Positions 11,770-21,635 of a stretch of 64,000 bases of DNA are shown piece by piece. The notes beneath the pieces are model-generated. The model had not been told where the DNA came from. It did no database searches and worked only from the letters and a program-made list of their open reading frames with translations. The stretch is from NCBI GenBank assembly GCA_004431415.1, contig QPMI01000117.1:62001-126000 (forward strand), given 5' to 3'. Positions within the stretch are counted from its first letter, which is position 1, and each line of letters starts with the position of its first letter. This DNA is from Cyanophora paradoxa (Eukaryota > Glaucocystophyceae > Cyanophorales > Cyanophoraceae). The position numbers and the translations under genes are program-made.

Positions 11770-11975
11770 GCATGCTCCGTCCTGCGCGTCATCTGCCTTG
11801 GTGACTCGCGAACGCGGCGCGCGGCTTCCTAGCCCAGCGTACCGCCGCCGGCGCTGCGCGTGCTGCGCCCCTCCCCCTCGTCCTCCTCGCGCGGCCGCTT
11901 GAATCCGCTAAGGGCTCGAGCGGGCTTGCCGCCGCTCATGCCGGCTCTTTCCTGCGCGTCAAGCACACGCTCAGC
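11712..11975 (-). repeat. Tandem partial duplication of an F-box gene 5' end
   Basis: Two related segments lie about 170 bp apart. Each has, in minus-strand order, CGCGAGT, then GACGCGCAGGA, then a GGCGG...CCCGCTCGAG block, then GCGGCCGCGCGAGGAGGACG, which encodes KRPREEDE. The copy at about 11885-11975 begins with ATG; the copy leading directly into the F-box (about 11712-11800) has GTG at the matching place. This looks like duplication of an exon start together with its upstream acceptor-like GACGCGCAG. Confidence 0.6.
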
Positions 11976-12432
11976 CACTCGCGGACACAGCGCGGAGCCT
12001 CCCCTGCGCACCGCCGCCGGCCTGAGCCTGTAGGTGCTCGCGCAGAGCCCCTCCCCGCGCGGCTCCAGGACGAAGCACGGCTCCTCATCCTCGAACTCGA
12101 ACCGCGTGTTCTGCGCCCGTCGCAGCGCGTCAGCGCCCCGCAGTTGCGCCCCGCTGCAGAGCGGCTCGCCTTCGTCACGATGTCGAACCGATCCAGGCGC
12201 GGCTGCCACCGCGCCACCACCACATCGCCCGGCTCGTCGCGGATCAGGCCCTCCTCCTTCGCTCTCCGCACAAGAGCCTCCCGCGTGCTCGGCGGCCCGC
12301 CCTCGAAGACGACCGCCACGCGCCGTGCGCCGGCCCGTTGTGCTCCGGGCCGCCGATCGTCGCAGAGCCGAACAGCCGTGCCATCCAGGGCTTTCGCGCG
12401 CCGGTGCCGCCTCTGCTGCTGCTGCTCGCCAT
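11829..12432 (-). CDS. Unresolved small gene between two F-box genes
   Basis: An ATG at 12432 opens a Ser-rich N-terminus that contains MARLFGSATIGGPEHNG. A neighbouring frame then carries a well-formed segment (VAVVFEGGPPSTREALVRRA, then GDVVVARWQPRLDRFDIVT). A third frame carries FEFEDEEPCFVLEPRGEG and RVAERVLDAQERAG, and runs into the duplicated KRPREEDE motif before a stop at 11829. The three pieces look like coding exons by composition, but I cannot place GT/GC-AG junctions that join them all, so the model is incomplete. No family is recognised. Its C-terminal 35 codons are a copy of the start of the adjacent F-box gene, so it may be a decayed or rearranged member of the cluster. Confidence 0.35.
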
Positions 12433-12677
12433 CTCGCTCCGGCTAGCTTCACTGAGTGTCGGCTTACGCTTATGGGCTGCGATATGCGTATGTGCTTATG
12501 CTTATGGTGTCGGGTCTATCGATCCAGCCATGTTGCACGCGCCTGCGCCGCGCCGCTGAGCTCGGGCGCCGACGCGCTGCGAACGAAGTTGAGGGTAGGG
12601 GGTCGGCTAGCGCTCGCCCTGGCGGGCCCGGCAAGCGGCCGGGAGCCCCTCGAGCTCTTCTGTCTATCCAGCGAATA

Positions 12678-14682
12678 ATGGATGACGGCGGAAGGGGCGT
12701 TAAGCGCCCGCTCGAGGAGGAGGATGCGAACACCGAGGAGAACGCTCTGGAGCTGCTTCCGGACGGCGTGATGGTGCGGGTGCTGGAATGTCTGAACGTC
12801 GACATCATCGAACTGTGCCGCATGCGCGCTGTGAGCCGGTTCTTTCGGTCAGCGATCGACGGCTGGGCGCCGCGTGAGGTGCTGCTGGACGTGACGACGT
12901 TCAAGACCCCGGAGCGCGTGCTGGCTCACATCGTGGAGCGGATTCGGGACCCCGCTCCCGACCTGCTGTCAGCCGGGAGCCTCCGCCTGCGTGCGCAGCA
13001 CTTAGACGGGCATATCAGCGTTCTGCGCACGTTTCTGGAGGACCGCGTCAGACTCGGCGCCCGCTTGGAGTCGGCGCAGATCAGCCTGTCCACACCGCCG
13101 CCGCGCAGCGCCCTGTCGCTCGTCAGCGGAGTCGTGTCCGCTCTGCGGGGCGCCGGGAGAGAGCTGGAGGTTCTTTGCATCGAGTTCCCTGGAGGAAGCC
13201 ACGACTGGGATCCGGAGTACCGCCCGCTCTTGAGCACCGCGGCCGCGCAGAACGCGGGCGGCGGATACGGAGGGTCGGGCAGCGCTCTCGGCGAGGCGTT
13301 CGAGCCCGGCCTCTTCCGCCCCTTCGCGAAGCTCCGCGCCCTGGCCCTGCCGCACTCCCTCCCCGTCGGAAGTCGGATGGCCGCCGACATCGCCGCCTCC
13401 CTCCCGTCGCTGAGGACGGTGCGCGTGCCCCGTCCTTCCCGCGCGCGCCTCGTGCTGTCCTTCCAAGGTCTGAGCCTCACGTCCGAACGTGCGCAGCTCG
13501 AGTTGCGCCCGGCCTCCGCGTCGGCCCTCGCGGCCCTGGCGCCCCTCGCCCTGGAGCGCCTCGCCCTCGCCGGCGAGACCGACGCCTCGGCGTACGCCGG
13601 CCTGGTCGAGCTGTCCGCCGCGGATTCCGTGGCCGGCGCCTCGCTGCGGACCCTCGCCCTCCGCCACCGGCACCCGCCCCTGGCCATGGCCTCCCGCATC
13701 CCAGCGCCCTGTCTTAGCTGGGAGCCCTTCTGCCTGCCGGCCGCCGTCGTGCTCCCCGGCTTTGCCGCCCGCTTCATCGCAGCCCTCCCGAACCTCGAGC
13801 GCGTGGAGGGGTACCTCGAGGTTCTCCGCCCGCCCGCCCGCCCGCCCCCCCGCGCGGTACCCCCCGCCGCCTCCGACCCGGCCCCGCGAGCACGCAGTTC
13901 AAGGCGGTACCCCGGCAACCGCTCTTCTTCCGGCTCTCCAGGGAGGAGCAGGAGGCGGAGGAGAGGCGCTGCGCCGCCGAGCTCCGCGATGACGTCTCGG
14001 CCCTCGGGCGCACGCCCAAGCTCGCCTCGCTGCAGGTACCCCCCTCTCTCCCCTGTACCCCCCGGCGAGCACGTATGCGCACCCACACTCCCCGCAGGTT
14101 CTCGTGCACCTCAGCGAGGGCTACCACGCGGTCTCTGTCCTCGAGGGCCTCGCGGACGCGGCGCGCGCGGGGTCCGCCCTCCGATCCCTCCACCTGTTCC
14201 TCTCCGGGGAGCCGGCGCTTGCCCCCACGGCCAGAAGGCCCGCCGGCGCCGCTGGCGGCTCTGGCGCGGGGCGGGCTAAGGAGGCGGAGGCGGAGCCGTC
14301 AGCACCGGCGCCGGCGGAGGTCGCGGCGGCGCAGCTGATCAGCGTCGCGCGCGACGCGCTCAGCCACGTCACCGTCGTCTCGACCCGGCGGCCCCTGCCC
14401 CGCGTCCTCGCCATCCCCTTGGCGCGCCTCGGGCCCCAGGCGCGCTCCCTGCGGCTCGCCCACGCTGCCGCCTCCCCCGCCGACCTCGAGCCGTACCGTG
14501 AGCTCTGGCGGCTCGCCCGCCCGCCCGGGGCGGCCCCCGGCTCCGCCGTACCCCCGTCGCTCCGGATCCGCGTCCACGCCGCCAGCGCCGACCTGCGCGA
14601 GATCGCGCGGGTGGCGCTGCCGGAGATCCTGCCCCGATTCGCCTCCTGCTCTTTCTCCGTCGGCGCCGGCGAGCCCGAGTGA
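12678..14682 (+). CDS. F-box protein B
   Basis: The start ATG at 12678 opens a short basic/acidic motif (VKRPLEEEDANTEEN), then an F-box (LELLPDGVMVRVLECLN...LCRMRAVSRFFR). Long Ala/Leu/Arg-rich repeats follow that resemble a degenerate leucine-rich solenoid (LFRPFAKLRALALPHS; LAPLALERLALAGETD; LPNLERVEGYLE). Three exons fit the frame exactly: 12678-13856, 13898-14035 and 14098-14682. The introns are 41 and 62 nt, both start GTACCCC and both end in CAG. The last exon (VLVHLSEGYHAVSVLEGLAD...RSLRLAHAA) matches the last exon of F-box gene A on the other strand, so the two are divergent paralogues. The likely role is substrate recognition in an SCF ubiquitin ligase; the target is unknown. Confidence 0.8.
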
Positions 14683-15120
14683 TGCGGTCGGCCGATTCCC
14701 GAGCTTTAGGCCAAGGGCGCCGGCCGCGCTACAGCTGGCGCCGGCGCGGCCTCAACCGGCGCCAGGACGTAATGCGTGACATTTATCCTTTAATTAGCTT
14801 GTATTATGTAAATTCTAAGTAATTTATGAACCTCGAGCTCGGATACCGGCCGGCCTGCATGCGCGCGCGGCCGCGCGCGGGGCGCTATCTACTGGAGTTA
14901 GGCGCCACAAACGAATCGAATTCGAACTTTTCGAAGGCGCCAGGTGCTGCGAACGAAGCCGGCGCGGGGGTAGGGGATTCGGATGCAGTCGTCCTGCTGC
15001 TGCGCATATGTACAATTAGGCAAGTGTAGCCGCGGTGCAATGGAGATGCATACAGCTCTTAGTTAGACGCCGGAAGCAAGCCAAGACGGCAGCACACGCC
15101 GTCGCTTAGCTTGGCGGACC
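14683..15120. other. Intergenic between F-box B and WD40 gene
   Basis: This stretch contains 3' flank (AT-rich TTAATTAGCTTGTATTATG near 14792) followed by the probable promoter of the WD40 gene. No coding exon is supported. Confidence 0.5.
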
Positions 15121-18100
15121 ATGCAGCGGAACCGGAGCTCGCTGTCGCGCCTGGGAATTCTCGACCCAGACCACGAGGCCACGGAGCTCGACGTGCGCTC
15201 AAATCAGACGAGCGAGTGCACGGCAGGGTGCCTTTCGCCTCCTGACCACGGCTTCGCAGGATGTGCAGAAGAAACTGCAGCAGCTCGTCGGCCTCGTGTG
15301 CGTGCCACCGTCCCGCCTCCCGCTCGCCCGCCCGATCCGCCCGCCGCCGCCCCCAGAACCCGCCGCGTTAGCTAGCGAGCCGAAGGCCGCCCCACCAGCA
15401 CCGCAGCGCTTCGCGACGCGCTTTCCGCGCTCCCTTTCGCTCATGGAGCCCGCCGCGCCGCGCGCAGGGGCAAGATCGAGAAGGATGTCGCCGCGTACTT
15501 CGGGGAGGGCGAGAGCGCCTCGGCGCCGGTGGGCGATGACGACGCACTGGACGCGGAGTTCATGCACATCATCGAGCAGCGCGTCCGCGAGGAGCACATG
15601 AAGCTGGAGCGGAACCGGGCCATCCTCGAGCGCAACCGGGTCCGCCCGGCCGCGGGATCAAATTGCTTTCGGCTCGACTCCGCGGCTGACTCGCGGGGCA
15701 GGCGGAGCAGCAGCGGCAATTGGACTACGAGATGCAGGAGGAGATCAAGGGCGTGCGCGCCCACTTCCAAGAGAAGTGGCAGGTCGCGCAGCGTGCGCCC
15801 CATTGATTCAGAAACCTATGCGTTTCCTGTTCGGATTCGAACCCGAGCCGCGCGCAGTCGACCCGCTCTTCTGCCGGAGCGCCTCGGGCGGCTTTGGGCG
15901 CGTCCTCCACGTGGAGCCCCTTTCCGAGTTCTCCTGGGTCTCCATCGGCGAGGACGGGTACCTCTGTGCGCGCAGCGCGCCGCCGCGGGGGGTACGCCGC
16001 GTTCTCAGCCGCCGGCCCTGAGGCGCGCGCGCTCCCCAGGCCTCTGGTTCGACCGGCGGGCGGCGGAAGAGGCCGCAGCGGCGAGAGCCGCCGAATCCAA
16101 AGCGGCGGAAGAGGCGGCGGCGGCGGTGGCGGCGGCCTCGTCCGCGGCAGAGGAGGCGGACCGCGCGCGGGCGGAGCAGCCGGCGGCGGAATCCGCGGCG
16201 GTCGATCCCGAAGCTGCAGCGGGAGGAACGGAAGCGGTTCCCGAAGGGCCCGGAGCCGAGGGCGCGGGGGGTACAGAGCCGCCGGACGGCGCAGCGGACT
16301 CCGGGACGACCCCCTCCGCCTCGCGGCCCGCCTCGCTGGTCCAGCTTCCAGTACCCCTCAACGCGATCCCCCTCAACGCCCTACCCATCCCCCCGCCCGT
16401 CCCGTCTTCGGAGAAGCCCTCCGCCCCCCCGCCGGCTCTGGAGGACCCCCCCAAACGGCCCCGCCGGGCCTTGAAAACGGGTATCATGGAGCTCGTGGAT
16501 TTCATGGACGTGCTGGGTACGCGTTTTGCGTTTTCTTCGACGCGGTACCCTTCCAGACGCGCGCCCCTCAGGCCGTCCGCTCGCGTGCGTCACGCCCATG
16601 GATTCGCCCCGGCTCAAGGCAAGTTCCCGCACCCGCCGCTGATTCAGAACCCCGCCGCTGACTCTTCCTTACCCCGCAGGCCGCAGCGGACGTGCGGCGC
16701 GGCATTTTCTTCGCCGCGGCCCTACCCCGCTCGGTTCGTACCTGTGTAATCCCTGCGATCCTCCCCTGCTCCCGTCTGCTCGTGCGCCTTCCGCACTGTT
16801 TAAAGGCCGCCACTGTCTATCGCCAGACCACCGGAATCGCGAAGCCTTCGGTACCCGGCGGCGCCCCCCCCGCCCCTGGCGACGAGTCCGAAGGTTCGCT
16901 TTTCCCCGTCCACTCCGTACTTCGCGTACCCCCTTCTCACTCAGACGCGGTCCGCAGAGGTCCACCGCTGTACTTTCGCTCTCGGGACAGCGGTGCGGGC
17001 CGGCCGGCGCGCTTCGTACCCCTCCTCCGAATCTGATCGGCGTACCCCTCCCCTCAGGACGGGTCCGTGCACCTCGTGGAGCTCTCGGTCTGGGAGCGGC
17101 CGCTGCCGCCCCCGGCGCCGCCCCCGCCAGAGCTCGAACCTGAGCCCCCGACGCCGGGCGGCCGCACCCTCGCGGCCTCGTCCTCGCGTACCCCCCTGAA
17201 GGCGCCCGGTACCCCCGGGGCGCCCGAGACCCCCGCCCGCCCCAAGGACACCCCACAGTCCTTCGGTACCCCCTCTCTCCAAGCTGTTCCCACCCCCCGG
17301 CGCCCCGCACGGCCCCAAAAGGAGGAGGCCCTACCCCCCCCGCCCCCGCCCCCTCCCCTCCGGATGGAAGCCTCAGTCGCCCGCCGCGTCGCCGCCCACC
17401 GCTCCGGCGTGGTCCGTGTACCCCCGCCCCCTTCCCCCTCCCCACTACCCCCCTCGAGATGCGATCCGCGGCGCAGGCGCGCATGTCCTGCTCGGTTGTT
17501 GCGGGGACCCTCATCACCGTACCCTCCAACCCCGAGGAGGGTGCGTACCCCCCTCCCTCTCGCCGCTCCGCTTGCCCACGTACCCCCGCAGCCACGTGCG
17601 GCTGGTCCACGCACGACCTCTCCCTCTCCTGGTACGGGGGAGGGGTACACGGCACCCCGCCCTCGCCCTCCGAACGCCCCTCTGCAGGTCTCTGGACGCG
17701 CTGATGGTGCCGGCGGCGGCACCGACGCCCCGCGGCGCCGCCGAGAGCCGCGTGGGCGCTAAGACGCCCACGGCCGCTGCCGCGACAACCGTGCGCCCCG
17801 TCCCGCCCCCTCCCCCCCCTCCACCCCAATCACTTTCGGGGCAGCGGAAGCTGGCGATGCAGGCGGACGGGGCGGCGGCGATGGCGTGCAGCGACGGCAT
17901 CGCGGCCCTCGTCACCAACTCGGGCCGAGTGTTCCAGGCGCGCCTTCCGGGCCCCCGCCCCCTCTAGTGAAGGGCCATGCGAGCGCTAGCATCTGGCTGG
18001 CTGGCTGGCTGGGCTCGTGGTGGACCCCCGCGGCCTCTCACCGCCTCCTCCTCCGGCCTCGCAGATCTCGCTCATCGACCAGCCCGGCACGCGCCGCCTC

Positions 18101-19804
18101 ATCGGCGTCGTGCGCGCCGCCCCGCCCCGGCCCCGTCCCCGAGCGCGCCGCGCCGCCCCGAACCCGCCCCGCCCCGCCCCGCAGCTCCAGCCCCTTCGTC
18201 AGAAGCACCAGCGCCTCGTCGAGGCGGGCGAACCCCCCTCTTCTTCCGCCCCCCGAACCCTTCTGACGCGTGCACCCCTCCGCAGGAAGCGATGAAGCGG
18301 TACCAGGAGGAGGAGGAGCTGGCCGGCGGGGGCGGGGGCGAGTCGAATCCCTCGACCGCGGGGGGTACCGCAGCCGCCACCGCCGGTGCCGGCGCCGGCG
18401 CCGCGCCGCGCCCCTGCGGGATCGCCTGCGTCGAGGCGCGCCGTCGCACGCCCCATCTCGCCCCCTTCCTTTCGCCAACCCCTTCTTCTGCTGCCAGGAC
18501 CGGGTCTTCGTGGCGTGCTCGGACGGCGCCGTGCGGAGCTTCTTTCTCGATCCCGACAGCGTCGACCTCGGTGCCCGCGCCCCGCGCTCGCCCTGTCGGC
18601 GCCATTCGGCTCACGGGGCGGGCGGGCGGGCGCAGACGGGGAGGTGCCGTGGGTGGAGGGTACGCCCTTCGGCGAGAAAATGCCGGACGACGAGGGCATG
18701 TTCATCACCGGCAGGCACGCGGGCCGCGCCCTCTCTCCTGCCCTGTCTGCGTCCTCGTCCTCTCTGTCTCCTCTGACGCCACTGCAGCGCGCGGAAGATT
18801 CGGCGGAGGCATCGGAAGGCCGTCTCGAGCCGCATGGCGCGGCGGCGGGGGCCCGGCGCCGCCGGCGGCAGCGGCAGCGGCGCCTCGTCCCTCGGCGCAG
18901 CGGACGCGGGCCGCCCCGGCCCCGCAGCAACCGCCGCAGCCACAGCCGCAGCCGCCGCCGCCGAGGGCGACGGCCGCGTCAAGTTCGGTGCCCGCGCCCT
19001 TTGTTAAGCTCTGAGCCGCTCTCTTGCTCATCTGAGCGGCCCGTTGTTGTTTCCAGGCGGGGCGGGGGACAGCGCGGCGGAGAGCGGTCCCGAGGGCGGC
19101 CGCTCGGGGGGCGAGGCGGGGGGTACCGGCGAGCTCGATTTGAAGGGGGACCCCCTCGCCGGCGTGTGGATCGACGCGGCGGGAGGGGTACTGGTGACCC
19201 TCGACGTCGCGGGGTCGCTGTGCGTCTGGGACCCGACGGACGGGGCGCTACGGGGCCGCTCCCGCCTCCTCGGACTCCCCTTCGATTCCCCCCAGGACCC
19301 GAAACCCGCTCTGGGGCTCTACGACGAGGGACGGGTACGCGTCTCTCTGCCGCCTCCGAGGCGCGATCGCATCGCCTGAGCCCGCCGCAGGCCCGAGTGG
19401 CACTCGCGTTCGAGTCCGACTGGTTCCTGTTCGACGTGGCGCCCTCGCTGCAGGCGCCGCCGGCGCCGCCGGCGCCGCCGCCCGAGGAGAAGCCGCCGGC
19501 ACCCGATCGCGAGCCAGTCTCCGCCTCTGCCTCCTTCGCCTCGCTCGCGCCCTCCGACGGCGGCAGCGGCGGCGCCGGCGGGGGGGTACCCACCCTAGGG
19601 AACCCCAAAGTCCGCTCGAAGCGCGCCCTGGCGCTGGCGCCGCCGCCGCCCCTCCCGCCGCCCCTCCCGACCTCCAAGACACGCTCCATGGCCGACCTGA
19701 CCGACCCCGGACCGGGGGGCGCCGGGGCCGGCGGCGCCGCCTCCGCCCCCGCGGCCGGCGTCGCCGAACCGCCGGCCCCGGCCACGGCCGCCCCTCCCCC
19801 GTAG
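15121..19804 (+). CDS. Large WD40-repeat protein, many exons
   Basis: The start at 15121 gives MQRNRSSLSRLGILDPDHEA; the first exons (15121-15192, 15260-15297, 15468-15639, 15702-15782) encode a coiled-coil-like N-terminus (DVQKKLQQL; HIIEQRVREEHMKLERNRA). Exon 5 (15812-15965) is joined to 16040 across a GTGCGC intron to rebuild a WD40 blade end (FSWVSIGEDGYLCLWFDR). A long Ala/Glu then Pro-rich linker follows (to about 16500). Further propeller-like strands are scattered downstream: GSVHLVELSVWER near 17067, ACSDGIAALVTNSGRVFQA near 17890, DRVFVACSDGAVRSFFLDP near 18500 and WIDAAGGVLVTLDVAGSLCVWDP near 19170. The last exon (from about 19391) runs into a Pro/Ala-rich tail ending at 19804. Blades are interrupted by low-complexity inserts and more than ten introns. 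The specific WD40 subfamily is not recognised. The intron 15783-15811 is only 29 nt. Confidence 0.65.
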
Positions 19805-19989
19805 CCTGCCGTGAATCACAGGAAACTCTTCCCGCGAGCCCCGACGAGCTTCGAGGAAAGCTTAAACGCAGCGCCTCGCTTCCTCTCTCAGAGTCTAACA
19901 AACAGCTCAAACTAGGGGCGACTGGGTTGCAAGCGCAGGCGGAAAAGCGGGGGGGAGGCCCGAGGGCTCCGAAAAAAAACGCGCTTAAA

Positions 19990-21551
19990 TTAGATCTTGA
20001 GGCCCTTGCCCCGGGAGGCCTTGATGTAGTTCAGCGAGTCCTGGGGTACAAGATCGGTTGGAGGGGCGGAAAGGATGGAGGGCAAAGCGGGGAGGGGTAC
20101 CACGGGCGCGAAGAAGACCACCTGGTGCCAGTGGGGGGCGTTGTCGCTCTCCATCTCCTGTACCCAGCGTCAGCGGGAAAGAAAGGGAGAAGGGGGCGCC
20201 AAACGGGGTACGTGCCTTCAGGATCGCCTCCAGGGTGCCGACCTCCACGTCGGGGGTCTGCGTCGCGTACCCGGATCGGCCGCGAGGGGGGAGGGCGAAG
20301 GGAGGGGGTTACGGGCGCACGGCCTTCATCTGGGGGTTGGACTTGCGCATCTCGCGCCAGGCGGACTCCATGTCCTCCTTGGTGAAGAAGAGGGGGATGT
20401 ACATGTTGTTGTCCCCGTCCTGTACGTGCGCACGCAGGACGGTCAGCCCGCATGGCGGCGCGGGGCGGGGCGGGGCGCGGGGCGGAGCGGAGCGCAAGGC
20501 GTGCCTGGCGCATGGTGAGGCCCCGAGCTTGGAAGACGGGTACGCCGTGCAGCGGCTCCCACTTCTTGCCCTGGCCCTTCAGGATGTTCTGCGCGTGCTT
20601 CACCTGCCCCCGGCCCGTTAGCTGCCGCTCCGCAGGCGGCGCTGACGAGTCGGCTCGCCTGCTCCAGGTTGGGGTAGAAGCGGAAGATGACCTTTGCCAC
20701 GGGGCGTGAGCGCGGCGGCGACAGCGGCCGGGCGGGCGGGCACACCTCCTCGCCCTTGTCGCCGTCCTTGGCGAACTTGCGCTGAATCTCGTACGCCTTG
20801 TCGAGGCCGACGGCTGTCACCTTCGCCGTGCGGCCCACCGACGGGTTGTCCGCCCGCACCTGCAACGGCGGCGCTCGACGAGCCGCAGGGAGAGCGGCGA
20901 GCGGCGCTGCGAGGGCGGGCGCGCCTTGTTGAGCATCTGCTCCGCGTCGAGGCGGTTGATGAAGAACACGCCAACGCGGCCCTTGTTGCCCGAGATGGAC
21001 GAGGCCGTGAGCGGCGTCCCCTGAGCGTTTGTGATGGTGAAGACGGGGACGTTCTCCAGCGCCTTCAGCACATTCGAGAGCGGGATCGCCTCCGCCTCCT
21101 TCGCCAGAAGGGTAGCTAGCGCGGCTGCCGGGGCGAGCAGGGAGAAGACGAACTGCCAACCGCCCTCGCCCGATTCTTCGCCATCTCCGCGCCACCACGG
21201 GCCGCTGCCGCCGCGCGGGGGCGAGCCACCAGGAGGCACGTTGCCATCGGCGAGCTGTTGATGCTGCCGCCCCAAGCTGACCGCCTCCCGCGCCGCCCGG
21301 CACGTACGCTCCACAGAAGCCGCCGAGGACCGAACGGGCTCCCACGCAGGCTTCGACGGCTGCGCGGGAGAGGCCGAACTGCTGCTCGCGCCACCGCGGC
21401 GAGCTTCCTGCCGATCTCCGGTGCTCCCGGTTGCTTGGATGGGGCGCGGCGCGGTCTGGCCGCGGTGTGTGCAGGAGGAAGCCGAGGCCGTGGAGAGCGC
21501 TGCCTGGAATGCACGGGGGGCCGCGGAGATTGGCGCGATGAACCCGGCCAT
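19990..21551 (-). CDS. TIC22: Tic22-like plastid protein import component
   Basis: The order of motifs matches the Tic22 family: NVPVFTITNAQGTPL, VGVFFINRLDAEQMLNK, a lysine-rich VTAVGLDKAYEIQRKFAKD segment, VIFRFYPNLEQASRLV, then HGVPVFQARGL, NNMYIPLFFTKEDMESAW, EVGTLEAILKA, NAPHWHQVVFFAP and the C-terminus LNYIKASRGKGLKI before a TAA at 19990. Tic22 acts in the intermembrane space of the plastid envelope, helping preproteins pass between the Toc and Tic complexes. The start at 21551 gives an Ala/Ser-rich N-terminus (MAGFIAPISAAPRAFQAALS) that resembles a transit peptide without an obvious ER signal peptide. At least seven exons are separated by short introns. The first junction (exon end 20925) appears to use a GC donor. 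The ATG lies 84 bp from the divergent TM9SF gene. Confidence 0.85.
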
Positions 21552-21635
21552 TTCGAAGGCGCTGTTTCACGGGTACGAGTCGCTGCGTGCGCACTTGAAA
21601 GTCCCGCGTCAATGCGAAGGAGGCCTGCCGACGGG
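21552..21635. promoter_or_regulatory. 84-bp head-to-head intergenic region (Tic22 / TM9SF)
   Basis: Only 84 bp separate the two divergent start codons, so the promoters of both genes must overlap or lie within 5' untranslated or coding sequence. No TATA-like box is visible in this stretch. Confidence 0.6.

Noticed and set aside
16669-17829. 386-codon Gly/Arg-rich open frame on the minus strand
   Set aside because: It is antisense to Pro-rich exons and introns of the WD40 gene; repetitive composition only.
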